Source: Sphingobacteriales bacterium 46-32 (GTDB lineage Bacteria > Bacteroidota > Bacteroidia > Chitinophagales > Chitinophagaceae). From it: a DNA stretch of 64,000 nucleotides. This document shows, in pieces, positions 1 through 7,018 of this stretch. Position 1 is the first letter of the stretch; each line of letters begins with the position of its first letter. Below the pieces are notes generated by a model. It worked only from the letters and a program-made list of their open reading frames with translations, made no database searches and had not been told where the DNA came from. Location: positions 496,001-560,000 of the forward strand of contig MKTY01000019.1 of the NCBI GenBank assembly GCA_001898485.1, given 5' to 3'. The translations under genes and the position numbers were made by a program.

Positions 1-1
1 T

Positions 2-1807
2 GATCCTTTCACAGGCGGACGCGAATACTATTCACATCCCAATTGGCGTGGTACCGATAAACCAACTATTATTCATCAAAGCAGTGCCACCGGTATGCAG
101 GCAATTCCCACTACCGGCATTGCACAGGGCATCCGCTATTGGGAGCAAATAGATGAACAACGCCTGCAGAAAGATCCGCAGGGCGAGAAGCCCCTTGTGA
201 TCTGTTCATTGGGCGATGCCAGCGTTACAGAAGGAGAGGTAAGTGAAGCGTTTCAGTTTGCAGCACTTAAACAATTACCGGTCATATTCCTGGTACAGGA
301 CAATGACTGGGGCATCAGTGTATCTGCCGGTGAAGCAAGAGCGATGAATGCATATGAGTATGCGGCTGGTTTTGCCGGGTTGAATCGTATTCAGGTCGAT
401 GGCAGTGACCTCGAAGCCAGTTACGCTATTATGCAACAGGTATGCGCCGATACAAGAAATACACGTCGCCCATGGCTGGTACATGCGCGCGTGCCTCTGC
501 TGGGCCATCATACGAGCGGTGTACGAAAAGAATTTTACCGGGATGACGCAGACTGGCAAAAACATGAACAAAACGACCCATTTTCCCGGCTAAGACAACG
601 ACTGCTCGACTTACAGGTAAGCGAACAAACCCTGCAGGAGCTCGAAGAAAAAGCCAGTCAGTATATACGTGCCCAGTTTGACCAGGCAGTGGCAGCTTCC
701 GAACCGTTGCCGGAAACAGCAACAAGCCATGTGTTTGCGCCCAGCCCCGTTACCACAGAAAAAGGCGAGCGTGAGCCGGCGGGAGCCGCCCGCATTATGA
801 TGGTAGATGCTGCCTTGTTTGCTATCCGTGAACTGATGGAGCAGCATCCGGAACTCGTACTGTATGGTCAGGATGTAGGCCGCAGACTCGGCGGCGTATT
901 TCGCGAAGCGGCTACGCTGGCACAACAGTTTGGCGATCATCGGGTATTTAACACAGCTATCCAGGAAGCGTACATCGTAGGCTCAACTATAGGCATGAAT
1001 GCAGTAGGCCTCAAACCCGTGGTCGAAGTACAATTTGGCGATTATATTTATCCCGCATTCAATCAGCTTGTCACCGAAATATCAAAGAGCAGTTATCTCA
1101 CCTGCGGACGTTTTCCGGTATCTATGATCCTGCGTGTACCAGTGGGGGCTTATGGTGGAGGCGGGCCTTACCATAGCGGTTCGGTAGAAAGTACCTTGCT
1201 GTCTGTCAAAGGTATTAAAGTAGCATACCCCAGTAATGCTGCTGATATGAAAGGACTGCTGAAAGCTGCTTATTACGATGGCAACCCTGTTGTTATGCTC
1301 GAGCATAAGGGCCTTTACTGGAGCAAGGTACCAGGCACGGATGCAGCACGCACACCAGAGCCTGCCAGAGATTATATACTTCCCTTCGGAAAAGGACGTA
1401 TCGCGCTTGCTGCCAGCAACAATCTGATCAACGAGGGAGATAGCGCTGTTGTTATTACATATGGCATGGGAGTATACTGGGCAATTGCCGCAGCACAGAG
1501 TTTACCGGGAAAAATTGAGATTATCGATTTGCGTACCCTGTTTCCGCTCGATGAAGAATTGATTTATGAGCGGGTAAAAATACATGGCAAATGCCTCGTG
1601 CTTACAGAAGAGCAGCAAAACAATTCTTTTGCCGAAGCACTCAGTGGCCGAATTGCCCGTCATTGTTTTACATGCCTCGATGCTCCGGTGCAGGTGCTCG
1701 GGGCCGCGAATGTGCCCGCTATTCCCATGAATATGATTCTGGAGCAGGCTGTTTTGCCCAACGCAGATAAAGTAAAAGCAGTACTGGAATCATTATTAAA
1801 TAGCTGA
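2..1807 (+). CDS. Fused alpha/beta E1 2-oxoacid dehydrogenase (5' truncated by window edge)
   Basis: Thiamine-diphosphate-dependent E1 of a 2-oxoacid dehydrogenase complex (branched-chain/2-oxoisovalerate type by appearance), with alpha and beta subunits in one chain. The frame is open from base 2, so the N-terminus lies outside; the first in-frame ATG (95) is internal. The alpha part carries the ThDP loop GDASVTEG followed by QDNDWGISV. The beta part begins about where 'MMVDAALFAIRELM' is read and contains the typical GQDVGRRLGGVF and the GAYGGGGPYHSGSVES loop. The C-terminal transketolase-like domain ends at the stop 1807. The stop lies 5 bp from the end of the convergent kinase gene. A second fused E1 is at 50697-53093. 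The exact substrate cannot be read from sequence. Confidence 0.9.
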   Translation, partial: DPFTGGREYYSHPNWRGTDKPTIIHQSSATGMQAIPTTGIAQGIRYWEQIDEQRLQKDPQGEKPLVICSLGDASVTEGEVSEAFQFAALKQLPVIFLVQDNDWGISVSAGEARAMNAYEYAAGFAGLNRIQVDGSDLEASYAIMQQVCADTRNTRRPWLVHARVPLLGHHTSGVRKEFYRDDADWQKHEQNDPFSRLRQRLLDLQVSEQTLQELEEKASQYIRAQFDQAVAASEPLPETATSHVFAPSPVTTEKGEREPAGAARIMMVDAALFAIRELMEQHPELVLYGQDVGRRLGGVFREAATLAQQFGDHRVFNTAIQEAYIVGSTIGMNAVGLKPVVEVQFGDYIYPAFNQLVTEISKSSYLTCGRFPVSMILRVPVGAYGGGGPYHSGSVESTLLSVKGIKVAYPSNAADMKGLLKAAYYDGNPVVMLEHKGLYWSKVPGTDAARTPEPARDYILPFGKGRIALAASNNLINEGDSAVVITYGMGVYWAIAAAQSLPGKIEIIDLRTLFPLDEELIYERVKIHGKCLVLTEEQQNNSFAEALSGRIARHCFTCLDAPVQVLGAANVPAIPMNMILEQAVLPNADKVKAVLESLLNS

Positions 1808-1812
1808 GTCAT

Positions 1813-3159
1813 CTAAGAAAACTGTAAAAGAAAAGCCGTGCCTTCTCCTTCGGCAGATTGCACCTGTATATTCCCTTTGTGCAGCATCATGATCTGCTTG
1901 CACAAACTTAGCCCTATACCACTTCCGTTTTTCTTGGTACTAAAGAAAGGGATAAAGATTTTATCAACTACTTCAGCAGCCATACCGGTACCATTATCAG
2001 CCACTTTGATAACCGTTTTCCGGTTGTTGGCCATGTAGGCCGATAATACAATACGCGGTTCACTCACTTCTTTTACAGCCTCCATTGCATTTACCATCAG
2101 GTTTATGAGTACCTGCTCCAGCAAATTGATATCAGCTTCCAGTTGTATATCAGTGTCTTTGAGAATGGTTTCCAGTTCAATATTTTTTTGCTCCAGTGTA
2201 GGCTGCATCAGCTGAAGCAGGTTCTCAAAAAGATCTCTTACATATACTTTTTTGAGATTGAGTGTGGTAATCTTGTTGAGATTACGATAGGTCTCGGCAA
2301 ACTTGAGCAATCCCTCGCTGCGGCGTTTGATGGTTTCGATGCCGATTTCCATATCGTCTACAATACCCGATTCATTGTTGAGCTCCGATGCGGATAGTTG
2401 CAGCCGGTTTTTTAAGGTTTCGGCCAGTGAAGAAATAGGAGCTACCGAGTTCATGATCTCGTGGGTAAGCACACTCAGCAGTTTTTGCCAGGCTTTTGAT
2501 TCGGTTTCATCCAACGCCGCATTTACGTTCTGGAAGGCGATGAGTTTATATATTTTCCCTTCTGTCTGAAAAGCAGTGGCAGAGAGCAATAGTTTTATCT
2601 GTGTCTTTTCCATCCGGGCAGATGCAATCTTGCTGCTGCCGGGTTTTAGTATCAGGATGTCTTCATACAATTCTGCATCGCGACGCTGCAGCGAATGAAT
2701 TGTTTTCAGATAAGGCAATTGTAGCATCCGCTTCAGGGATTCATTCATCCATACCACTTCGCCGGTATCTTCTGTATAAGAAAGGATACCTGTTTCTACC
2801 AGTTCAAGTATTTTTTGCAGGTATTGATACTGCGTTTCTTTTTCCTTACTGATAACTTTGAAGGTGGTATTGATTTCATTGAATCCTTCGCGCAGCGATT
2901 GAATTTCTGCCGGTGCGTGACGGGTATCAAAATATCGTGAAAAGTCGCGGTAATGTACCGATTCCACAAACTGTTCCAGTTCCTGATGAGCCTTGCGCTG
3001 GAACTTATAGAATTCTGTAACCTGGTAAATGATTACCGGCAAAACAAGTACCAGGTAAACAAACAAACCTTTTACTATTAGAAATGCAGTACCTATCAGG
3101 GTAATGAGTAAAAGCAAAATCCTGATAATAATGCGCCATTCGTATTTTTTAAATGTCAT
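1813..3159 (-). CDS. Short-loop membrane sensor histidine kinase (NtrY-like)
   Basis: A 448-residue kinase that should phosphorylate the regulator encoded just upstream, with an 11-bp gene overlap (3149-3159). Two helices at about residues 10-29 and 31-49 are separated by almost nothing, so there is no periplasmic sensor domain; this is the layout of intramembrane-sensing kinases. A PAS-like stretch (about 110-215) precedes the dimerisation helix with the phospho-acceptor His233 in 'VLTHEIMNSVAP'. The ATPase domain has the N box around Asn357, G1 DNGTGM (388-393), the F box FIPFF and G2 GSGIGLSL (412-419). All catalytic boxes are present. The pairing with a divergent ABC export locus suggests it senses transporter state or envelope stress; that is inference. 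The kinase ends 5 bp from the convergent E1 gene with no clear terminator. Confidence 0.93.
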   Translation of the reverse strand: MTFKKYEWRIIIRILLLLITLIGTAFLIVKGLFVYLVLVLPVIIYQVTEFYKFQRKAHQELEQFVESVHYRDFSRYFDTRHAPAEIQSLREGFNEINTTFKVISKEKETQYQYLQKILELVETGILSYTEDTGEVVWMNESLKRMLQLPYLKTIHSLQRRDAELYEDILILKPGSSKIASARMEKTQIKLLLSATAFQTEGKIYKLIAFQNVNAALDETESKAWQKLLSVLTHEIMNSVAPISSLAETLKNRLQLSASELNNESGIVDDMEIGIETIKRRSEGLLKFAETYRNLNKITTLNLKKVYVRDLFENLLQLMQPTLEQKNIELETILKDTDIQLEADINLLEQVLINLMVNAMEAVKEVSEPRIVLSAYMANNRKTVIKVADNGTGMAAEVVDKIFIPFFSTKKNGSGIGLSLCKQIMMLHKGNIQVQSAEGEGTAFLLQFS

Positions 3160-4516
3160 ATTTACTTAATCGGCGGTAAAGGGCAGTACGGGTGAGCCCC
3201 AGTTCTCTGGCGGCTTTGGTGATATTGCCATTATGTTTTTCGATCACTTTCAGAATCGTATTCTTCTCTACAGCACTCAATGTGGTTTCAGCGGGTTCCG
3301 CATCATTGGTCAATGCAGATTCGATGGGCGAAAAGATCAGATCTTTGGCCTGCAGCATATTGTCATCGGCCATGATTACGGCACGCTCAATGATATACTG
3401 CAGTTCGCGTACATTACCTGGGTAATGATGGCTCATGAGTTTTTCCAGCGCCTTGGTATCAAACTCGGGCAATGGTTTCATATACTTGTTGCTGTATACG
3501 CGGGCAAAATGCCGCGCCAGCAGAATGATATCATTGTTGCGTTTACGTAACGGCGGTACTATGATCTCGACCGTATTGATACGGTAGATAAGATCTTTTC
3601 TGAAACGGTTTTCATTGGCGAGGTCAACAAGGGGCACATTGGTGGCGCAGATAAGACGGATATCGACAGGCGTGGGCTCATTGCTGCCCAGCCGGGTTAC
3701 CTGCCGGTTTTGCAGCACACTCAGCAGCTTGGCCTGCAGGTGTAGAGGAATATTTCCGATCTCATCAAGGAAGAGCGTACCATTGTTGGCCGATTCAAAA
3801 CGACCGGTCCGGTCTTCACGTGCATCAGTAAAAGCTCCTTTTTTATGACCAAACAATTCGCTTTCAAAAAGTGTTTCGGTAAGTGCCCCCACATCCACTT
3901 TCACAAAAGGCTTTTCCTTACGCATGGAGTGCTGGTGCACCGCTTTTGCAATCAAATCCTTACCTGTACCATTCTCGCCCAGGATAAGAATATTAGCATC
4001 TGTAGGCGCGATTTTTTCAATTTTCTGAAAAATTTCCTGCATCGCTTCCGACTCACCCAGCAATTCGCGTCCAATAATTGAATTTGCTTCTGAGGATCCG
4101 GCCTTATTGCCTTTGCTGCCTCTGTGACGAAGCGTATCCTTGATAGTTGTCAGCAATTTCTCATTGTGCCAGGGCTTTACCACAAAGTCCGAAGCACCCT
4201 CTTTCAGTGAGCGAATGGCGAGATCGATGTCGCCATAGGCTGTGATCATAATCACGGCCATATCGGGTTTGAGCTTGCGGATTTCCTTAAGCCAGAATAT
4301 TCCCTCATTGCCGGTATTGATAGAGCTGTTGAAATTCATATCCAGCAGGATCATATCATACTGATCCCGCGAAAGGTGCCAGCGAAGGTTTTCAGGATTT
4401 TTTTCCGTTACCACTTCCTTCGCCTCTGTTTTGAGCAGCAGGCGCACGGCGGTTAGCACATCCAGATCGTCGTCAACAATCAGTATCGAAGCATTCTTCA
4501 AATTCATGGTAGGCAT
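3149..4516 (-). CDS. NtrC-family sigma-54-dependent response regulator
   Basis: A 455-residue three-domain activator. The receiver domain (1-125) has the acidic pair Asp15/Asp16, phospho-acceptor Asp59 and conserved Lys in FVVKPW. The AAA+ domain (about 145-390) has Walker A GENGTGKD (180-187), Walker B LFLDEIG (248-254) and the sigma-54 contact loop, which here reads GAFTDA (227-232) instead of GAFTGA, a variant I recall as common in Bacteroidota. The C-terminal Fis-type helix-turn-helix (about 429-452) reads NITKAARELGLTRTALYRRL. The start at 4516 (MPTMNLKN) is used; ATG 4507 is an alternative. It is first in the leftward kinase operon and is divergent from the efflux cluster it most likely controls. 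Confidence 0.95.
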   Translation of the reverse strand: MPTMNLKNASILIVDDDLDVLTAVRLLLKTEAKEVVTEKNPENLRWHLSRDQYDMILLDMNFNSSINTGNEGIFWLKEIRKLKPDMAVIMITAYGDIDLAIRSLKEGASDFVVKPWHNEKLLTTIKDTLRHRGSKGNKAGSSEANSIIGRELLGESEAMQEIFQKIEKIAPTDANILILGENGTGKDLIAKAVHQHSMRKEKPFVKVDVGALTETLFESELFGHKKGAFTDAREDRTGRFESANNGTLFLDEIGNIPLHLQAKLLSVLQNRQVTRLGSNEPTPVDIRLICATNVPLVDLANENRFRKDLIYRINTVEIIVPPLRKRNNDIILLARHFARVYSNKYMKPLPEFDTKALEKLMSHHYPGNVRELQYIIERAVIMADDNMLQAKDLIFSPIESALTNDAEPAETTLSAVEKNTILKVIEKHNGNITKAARELGLTRTALYRRLSKYDI

Positions 4517-4555
4517 GGTACTGCGCTTATTATTTTATAGTTCGCAGACCGGCTG

Positions 4556-4586
4556 CAATTATACCATAATTACAAAGTGATGGCAA
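4556..4586 (-). promoter_or_regulatory. Candidate housekeeping promoter of the two-component operon
   Basis: Read leftward, TTG (4586-4584) is followed after 20 bp by TATAATTG (4563-4556), one mismatch from the Bacteroidota -7 consensus TAnnTTTG at about the expected -33/-7 distance. It would give a leader of roughly 35 nt before the regulator ATG at 4516. Assignment is by pattern only. Confidence 0.45.
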
Positions 4587-4628
4587 CTAATTTTTTATAA
4601 AAAAACGCCTATTTTTTACTGTATCAAA

Positions 4629-4739
4629 ACCGGACAGTGGTTGTATCAGATGCGAACGAATTCGTAGCATATCTCCGTACAACTAACTGCAAATCAATTT
4701 CTTTCAGATCTGGCATATTGTTGCCTTAGTACCGGACAG
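4629..4739 (+). promoter_or_regulatory. Divergent regulatory region: palindrome, repeats and imperfect sigma-54-like box
   Basis: The 293-bp gap between the regulator and the adaptor gene holds a perfect 10-bp palindrome ACGAATTCGT (4656-4665) inside a wider near-symmetric ATGC...GCAT (4650-4670), two direct copies of ACCGGACAG (4629-4637 and 4731-4739), and TGGCATATTGTTGCC (4711-4725). The last resembles the sigma-54 -24/-12 box, but GG and GC are separated by 9 rather than 10 bases, so it is imperfect. Placed about 85 bp before the adaptor start, with a palindrome 40-60 bp upstream as a possible activator site, the arrangement fits control by the adjacent NtrC-type protein, but this is inference. 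Confidence 0.4.
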
Positions 4740-4809
4740 CCGCTTCCGGGTAACTGGTGCGGCGGTTTTAAAGTGACTATTTTGATCATTTACTAAAGCA
4801 TGTAAAACA

Positions 4810-6063
4810 GTGGATCGAGTTATTGCAAAAAAGACATGGAGTAAGAAGCGTATCATCACCATTGCCGGTGTGGTGGGTGTGGCGGCCCTGATTGGCGCCA
4901 GCTATTATTTTACTTCCGGAAAATCGCGGCTGAATGTTGACATGGAACGTATTACCATTGGTGAAGTGAAACATGGTACTTTCCAGGAGTTTATTCCCGT
5001 CAATGGCGTAGTAATGCCTATAAGCACTATTTTTCTGGATGCCCTCGAAGGCGGCCGGGTAGAAGAAAAATTTGTGGAAGACGGAGCCATGATGAAAAAA
5101 GGCGAGCCTATTCTGCGCCTCTCAAACACAGACCTGGAATTAAACCTCATAAACCAGGAAACTTCTGTATATAACCTGCTGACCCAAATGCAGATTTCAC
5201 AGAATGCAGCCCGCCAGAATACCATCAGCAAACTCAACCAGATGACCGATGTGGAAAGCACCCTGCGTGAGGCGGAGCGTATTTATAAACTCAACAAACT
5301 GCTGTACGAAAAAAAGGCAATTGGCCTGCAGGAACTGCGCCAGGCAGAAAATAATTACAACTATCAGTTGGAGAAAAGACGCCTTTCTGAAGAAATTCTG
5401 AAACAGGATTCTATCAGCAGCAAACAGGAAGTGAATCAGGCCAGTCAGTCTTATGCGCGTACACAAAATGCACTGGGTGTAATGCGTAAAAAGGTGGGTG
5501 ATCTGATCGTGCGCGCCCCCGTTGATGGCCAGCTTACCTCACTGGATGCGGAGATAGGCCAGTCTAAAAATAAAGGCGAACGCCTGGGACAGCTCGACAT
5601 CCTCAGCGGCTTTAAAGTAAGGGTGGAAATAGACGAGCATTATATTTCCCGTATCTATACCGGATTGATGGGACAGTTTTCTTTCGCCGGCAAAGACTAT
5701 AAACTCAAGATTAAAAAAGTATATACACAGGTAACCAATGGCCGCTTCCAGGTAGATATGGAATTTGAAGGGGAAGTGCCTGCAGGTATCCGCCGTGGAC
5801 AAACCCTGCAGATCCGCCTGGCATTAAGCGACGAAACAACAGCTCTCCTGCTGCCCAAAGGAGGATTCTACCAGCTTACTGGTGGCAACTGGATCTTCAA
5901 AGTGAGTGAAAGCGGAAACACCGCCTACCGCGTAGATATTCAGCTGGGGCGTCAGAATCCTGATTATTACGAAGTACTGCAGGGATTGAAGCCGGGCGAC
6001 AAAGTAGTTACCTCCAGCTACGAGAACTATGAGAAAATGCAGGAACTGGTTCTGAAAAAATAA
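4810..6063 (+). CDS. HlyD/RND-type periplasmic adaptor (membrane fusion protein)
   Basis: A 417-residue adaptor that should bridge the inner-membrane ABC permeases of this locus to the TolC-like channel at 27550-28974. A single N-terminal helix spans about residues 15-36. Two lipoyl half-motifs (about 77-107 with GGRVEEKFVEDG, and about 237-265 with VRAPVDGQLTS) flank a long helical hairpin rich in Gln, Leu and Glu (about 108-235). A beta-barrel and membrane-proximal domain follow, ending in GLKPGDKVVTSS. The start is a GTG at 4810; no in-frame ATG lies nearby upstream. It is the first gene of the rightward cluster and the only adaptor visible for eight permeases. Confidence 0.93.
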   Translation: MDRVIAKKTWSKKRIITIAGVVGVAALIGASYYFTSGKSRLNVDMERITIGEVKHGTFQEFIPVNGVVMPISTIFLDALEGGRVEEKFVEDGAMMKKGEPILRLSNTDLELNLINQETSVYNLLTQMQISQNAARQNTISKLNQMTDVESTLREAERIYKLNKLLYEKKAIGLQELRQAENNYNYQLEKRRLSEEILKQDSISSKQEVNQASQSYARTQNALGVMRKKVGDLIVRAPVDGQLTSLDAEIGQSKNKGERLGQLDILSGFKVRVEIDEHYISRIYTGLMGQFSFAGKDYKLKIKKVYTQVTNGRFQVDMEFEGEVPAGIRRGQTLQIRLALSDETTALLLPKGGFYQLTGGNWIFKVSESGNTAYRVDIQLGRQNPDYYEVLQGLKPGDKVVTSSYENYEKMQELVLKK

Positions 6064-6085
6064 TCAACATCGAAAACTAAAAGCC

Positions 6086-6268
6086 ATGCTACTTAAATTT
6101 TTATCCGTTGTACTGACCTGCTGGTTATCGCTGTTTGCTACTCCTGGCAAACGCACCGTGGAAGAGAAAGATACCTGCAAAGGCAAAACACAACAGGAAG
6201 GCTGCCAGCAGACCGCTGGTACCGGATATGATCTGTCTACTGTAGACTATCTTATACTGAACATTTAA
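6086..6268 (+). CDS. Small putative secreted peptide within the efflux cluster
   Basis: A 60-codon ORF starting 22 bp after the adaptor stop and ending 37 bp before the ATPase start, on the same strand. The N-terminus (MLLKFLSVVLTCWLSLFATP) looks like a signal peptide with a likely cleavage near residue 18-20. The remaining ~40 residues are polar and contain two cysteines (Cys31, Cys40). I do not recognise a family. It could be a transporter accessory or cargo peptide, or a chance ORF; its position between two cluster genes and its signal-like start are the only support. Confidence 0.45.
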   Translation: MLLKFLSVVLTCWLSLFATPGKRTVEEKDTCKGKTQQEGCQQTAGTGYDLSTVDYLILNI

Positions 6269-6305
6269 CGTCAACCCGTATACATATTTATTTAAAAAAG
6301 AAAAA

Positions 6306-6983
6306 ATGATCAAGATAACTAATCTCGAAAAGATCTACCGCACTGAAGAAGTGGAAACGGTTGCCCTCAACAAGCTTTCCATGGAAGTGAAGGAAGGGGA
6401 GTTCGTAGCTATCATGGGACCTTCGGGTTGCGGCAAGTCAACCTTGCTTAATATCCTCGGATTGCTGGATGACCCCGATGCCGGTAGTTTTATTTTCAAT
6501 GGCATTGAAGTAGCAAAATTCAATGAACGCAAACGTGCCGATCTGCGCAAACGCAATATCGGTTTTGTATTCCAGAGCTTCAACCTGATTGACGAGCTTA
6601 CCGTATTCGAAAATGTGGAGCTTCCACTCATTTATACCGGTGTTAAATCTTCTGATCGCAAAAAAAGAGTCGAGGAAGTACTGGATAAGGTACAGATCAT
6701 GCATCGCCGCAATCACTATCCCCAACAACTATCGGGTGGTCAGCAACAGCGTGTGGCCGTAGCCCGCGCAGTAGTTAACAGTCCCAAGCTTATTCTGGCG
6801 GATGAGCCTACAGGTAATCTGGACTCTTCAAACGGTAATGAAGTAATGCAGATGCTCACGGATCTGAATGAGCAGGGAACTACGATTGTGATGGTAACAC
6901 ACAGTGAGCATGATGCCCGCTACAGTCATCGCATTATCCGTATGCTGGATGGCCAGACTGTTTTGGAAAATATTATGGTATAA
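6306..6983 (+). CDS. MacB/LolD-type ABC ATPase (canonical copy)
   Basis: A 225-residue nucleotide-binding protein expected to power the FtsX-type permeases downstream by mechanotransmission across the inner membrane. Walker A is GPSGCGKST, the Q-loop lies in FVFQSFNLI, the signature is LSGGQQQR, Walker B is LILADEPT, the D-loop is GNLD and the switch His is in MVTHSEHD. Length and motif set match the MacB/LolD class. It precedes permease 1 by 35 bp. Compare the second ATPase at 26834, which departs from consensus in both signature and D-loop. Confidence 0.96.
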   Translation: MIKITNLEKIYRTEEVETVALNKLSMEVKEGEFVAIMGPSGCGKSTLLNILGLLDDPDAGSFIFNGIEVAKFNERKRADLRKRNIGFVFQSFNLIDELTVFENVELPLIYTGVKSSDRKKRVEEVLDKVQIMHRRNHYPQQLSGGQQQRVAVARAVVNSPKLILADEPTGNLDSSNGNEVMQMLTDLNEQGTTIVMVTHSEHDARYSHRIIRMLDGQTVLENIMV

Positions 6984-7018
6984 CACGATTTTTTAAGTGT
7001 AAAGTATAACCAGCTGTT

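Noticed and set aside
4741-4800. A second housekeeping promoter (CTATTTTG) before the adaptor
   Set aside because: The box is one base short of TAnnTTTG and no -33 element is at the right distance.
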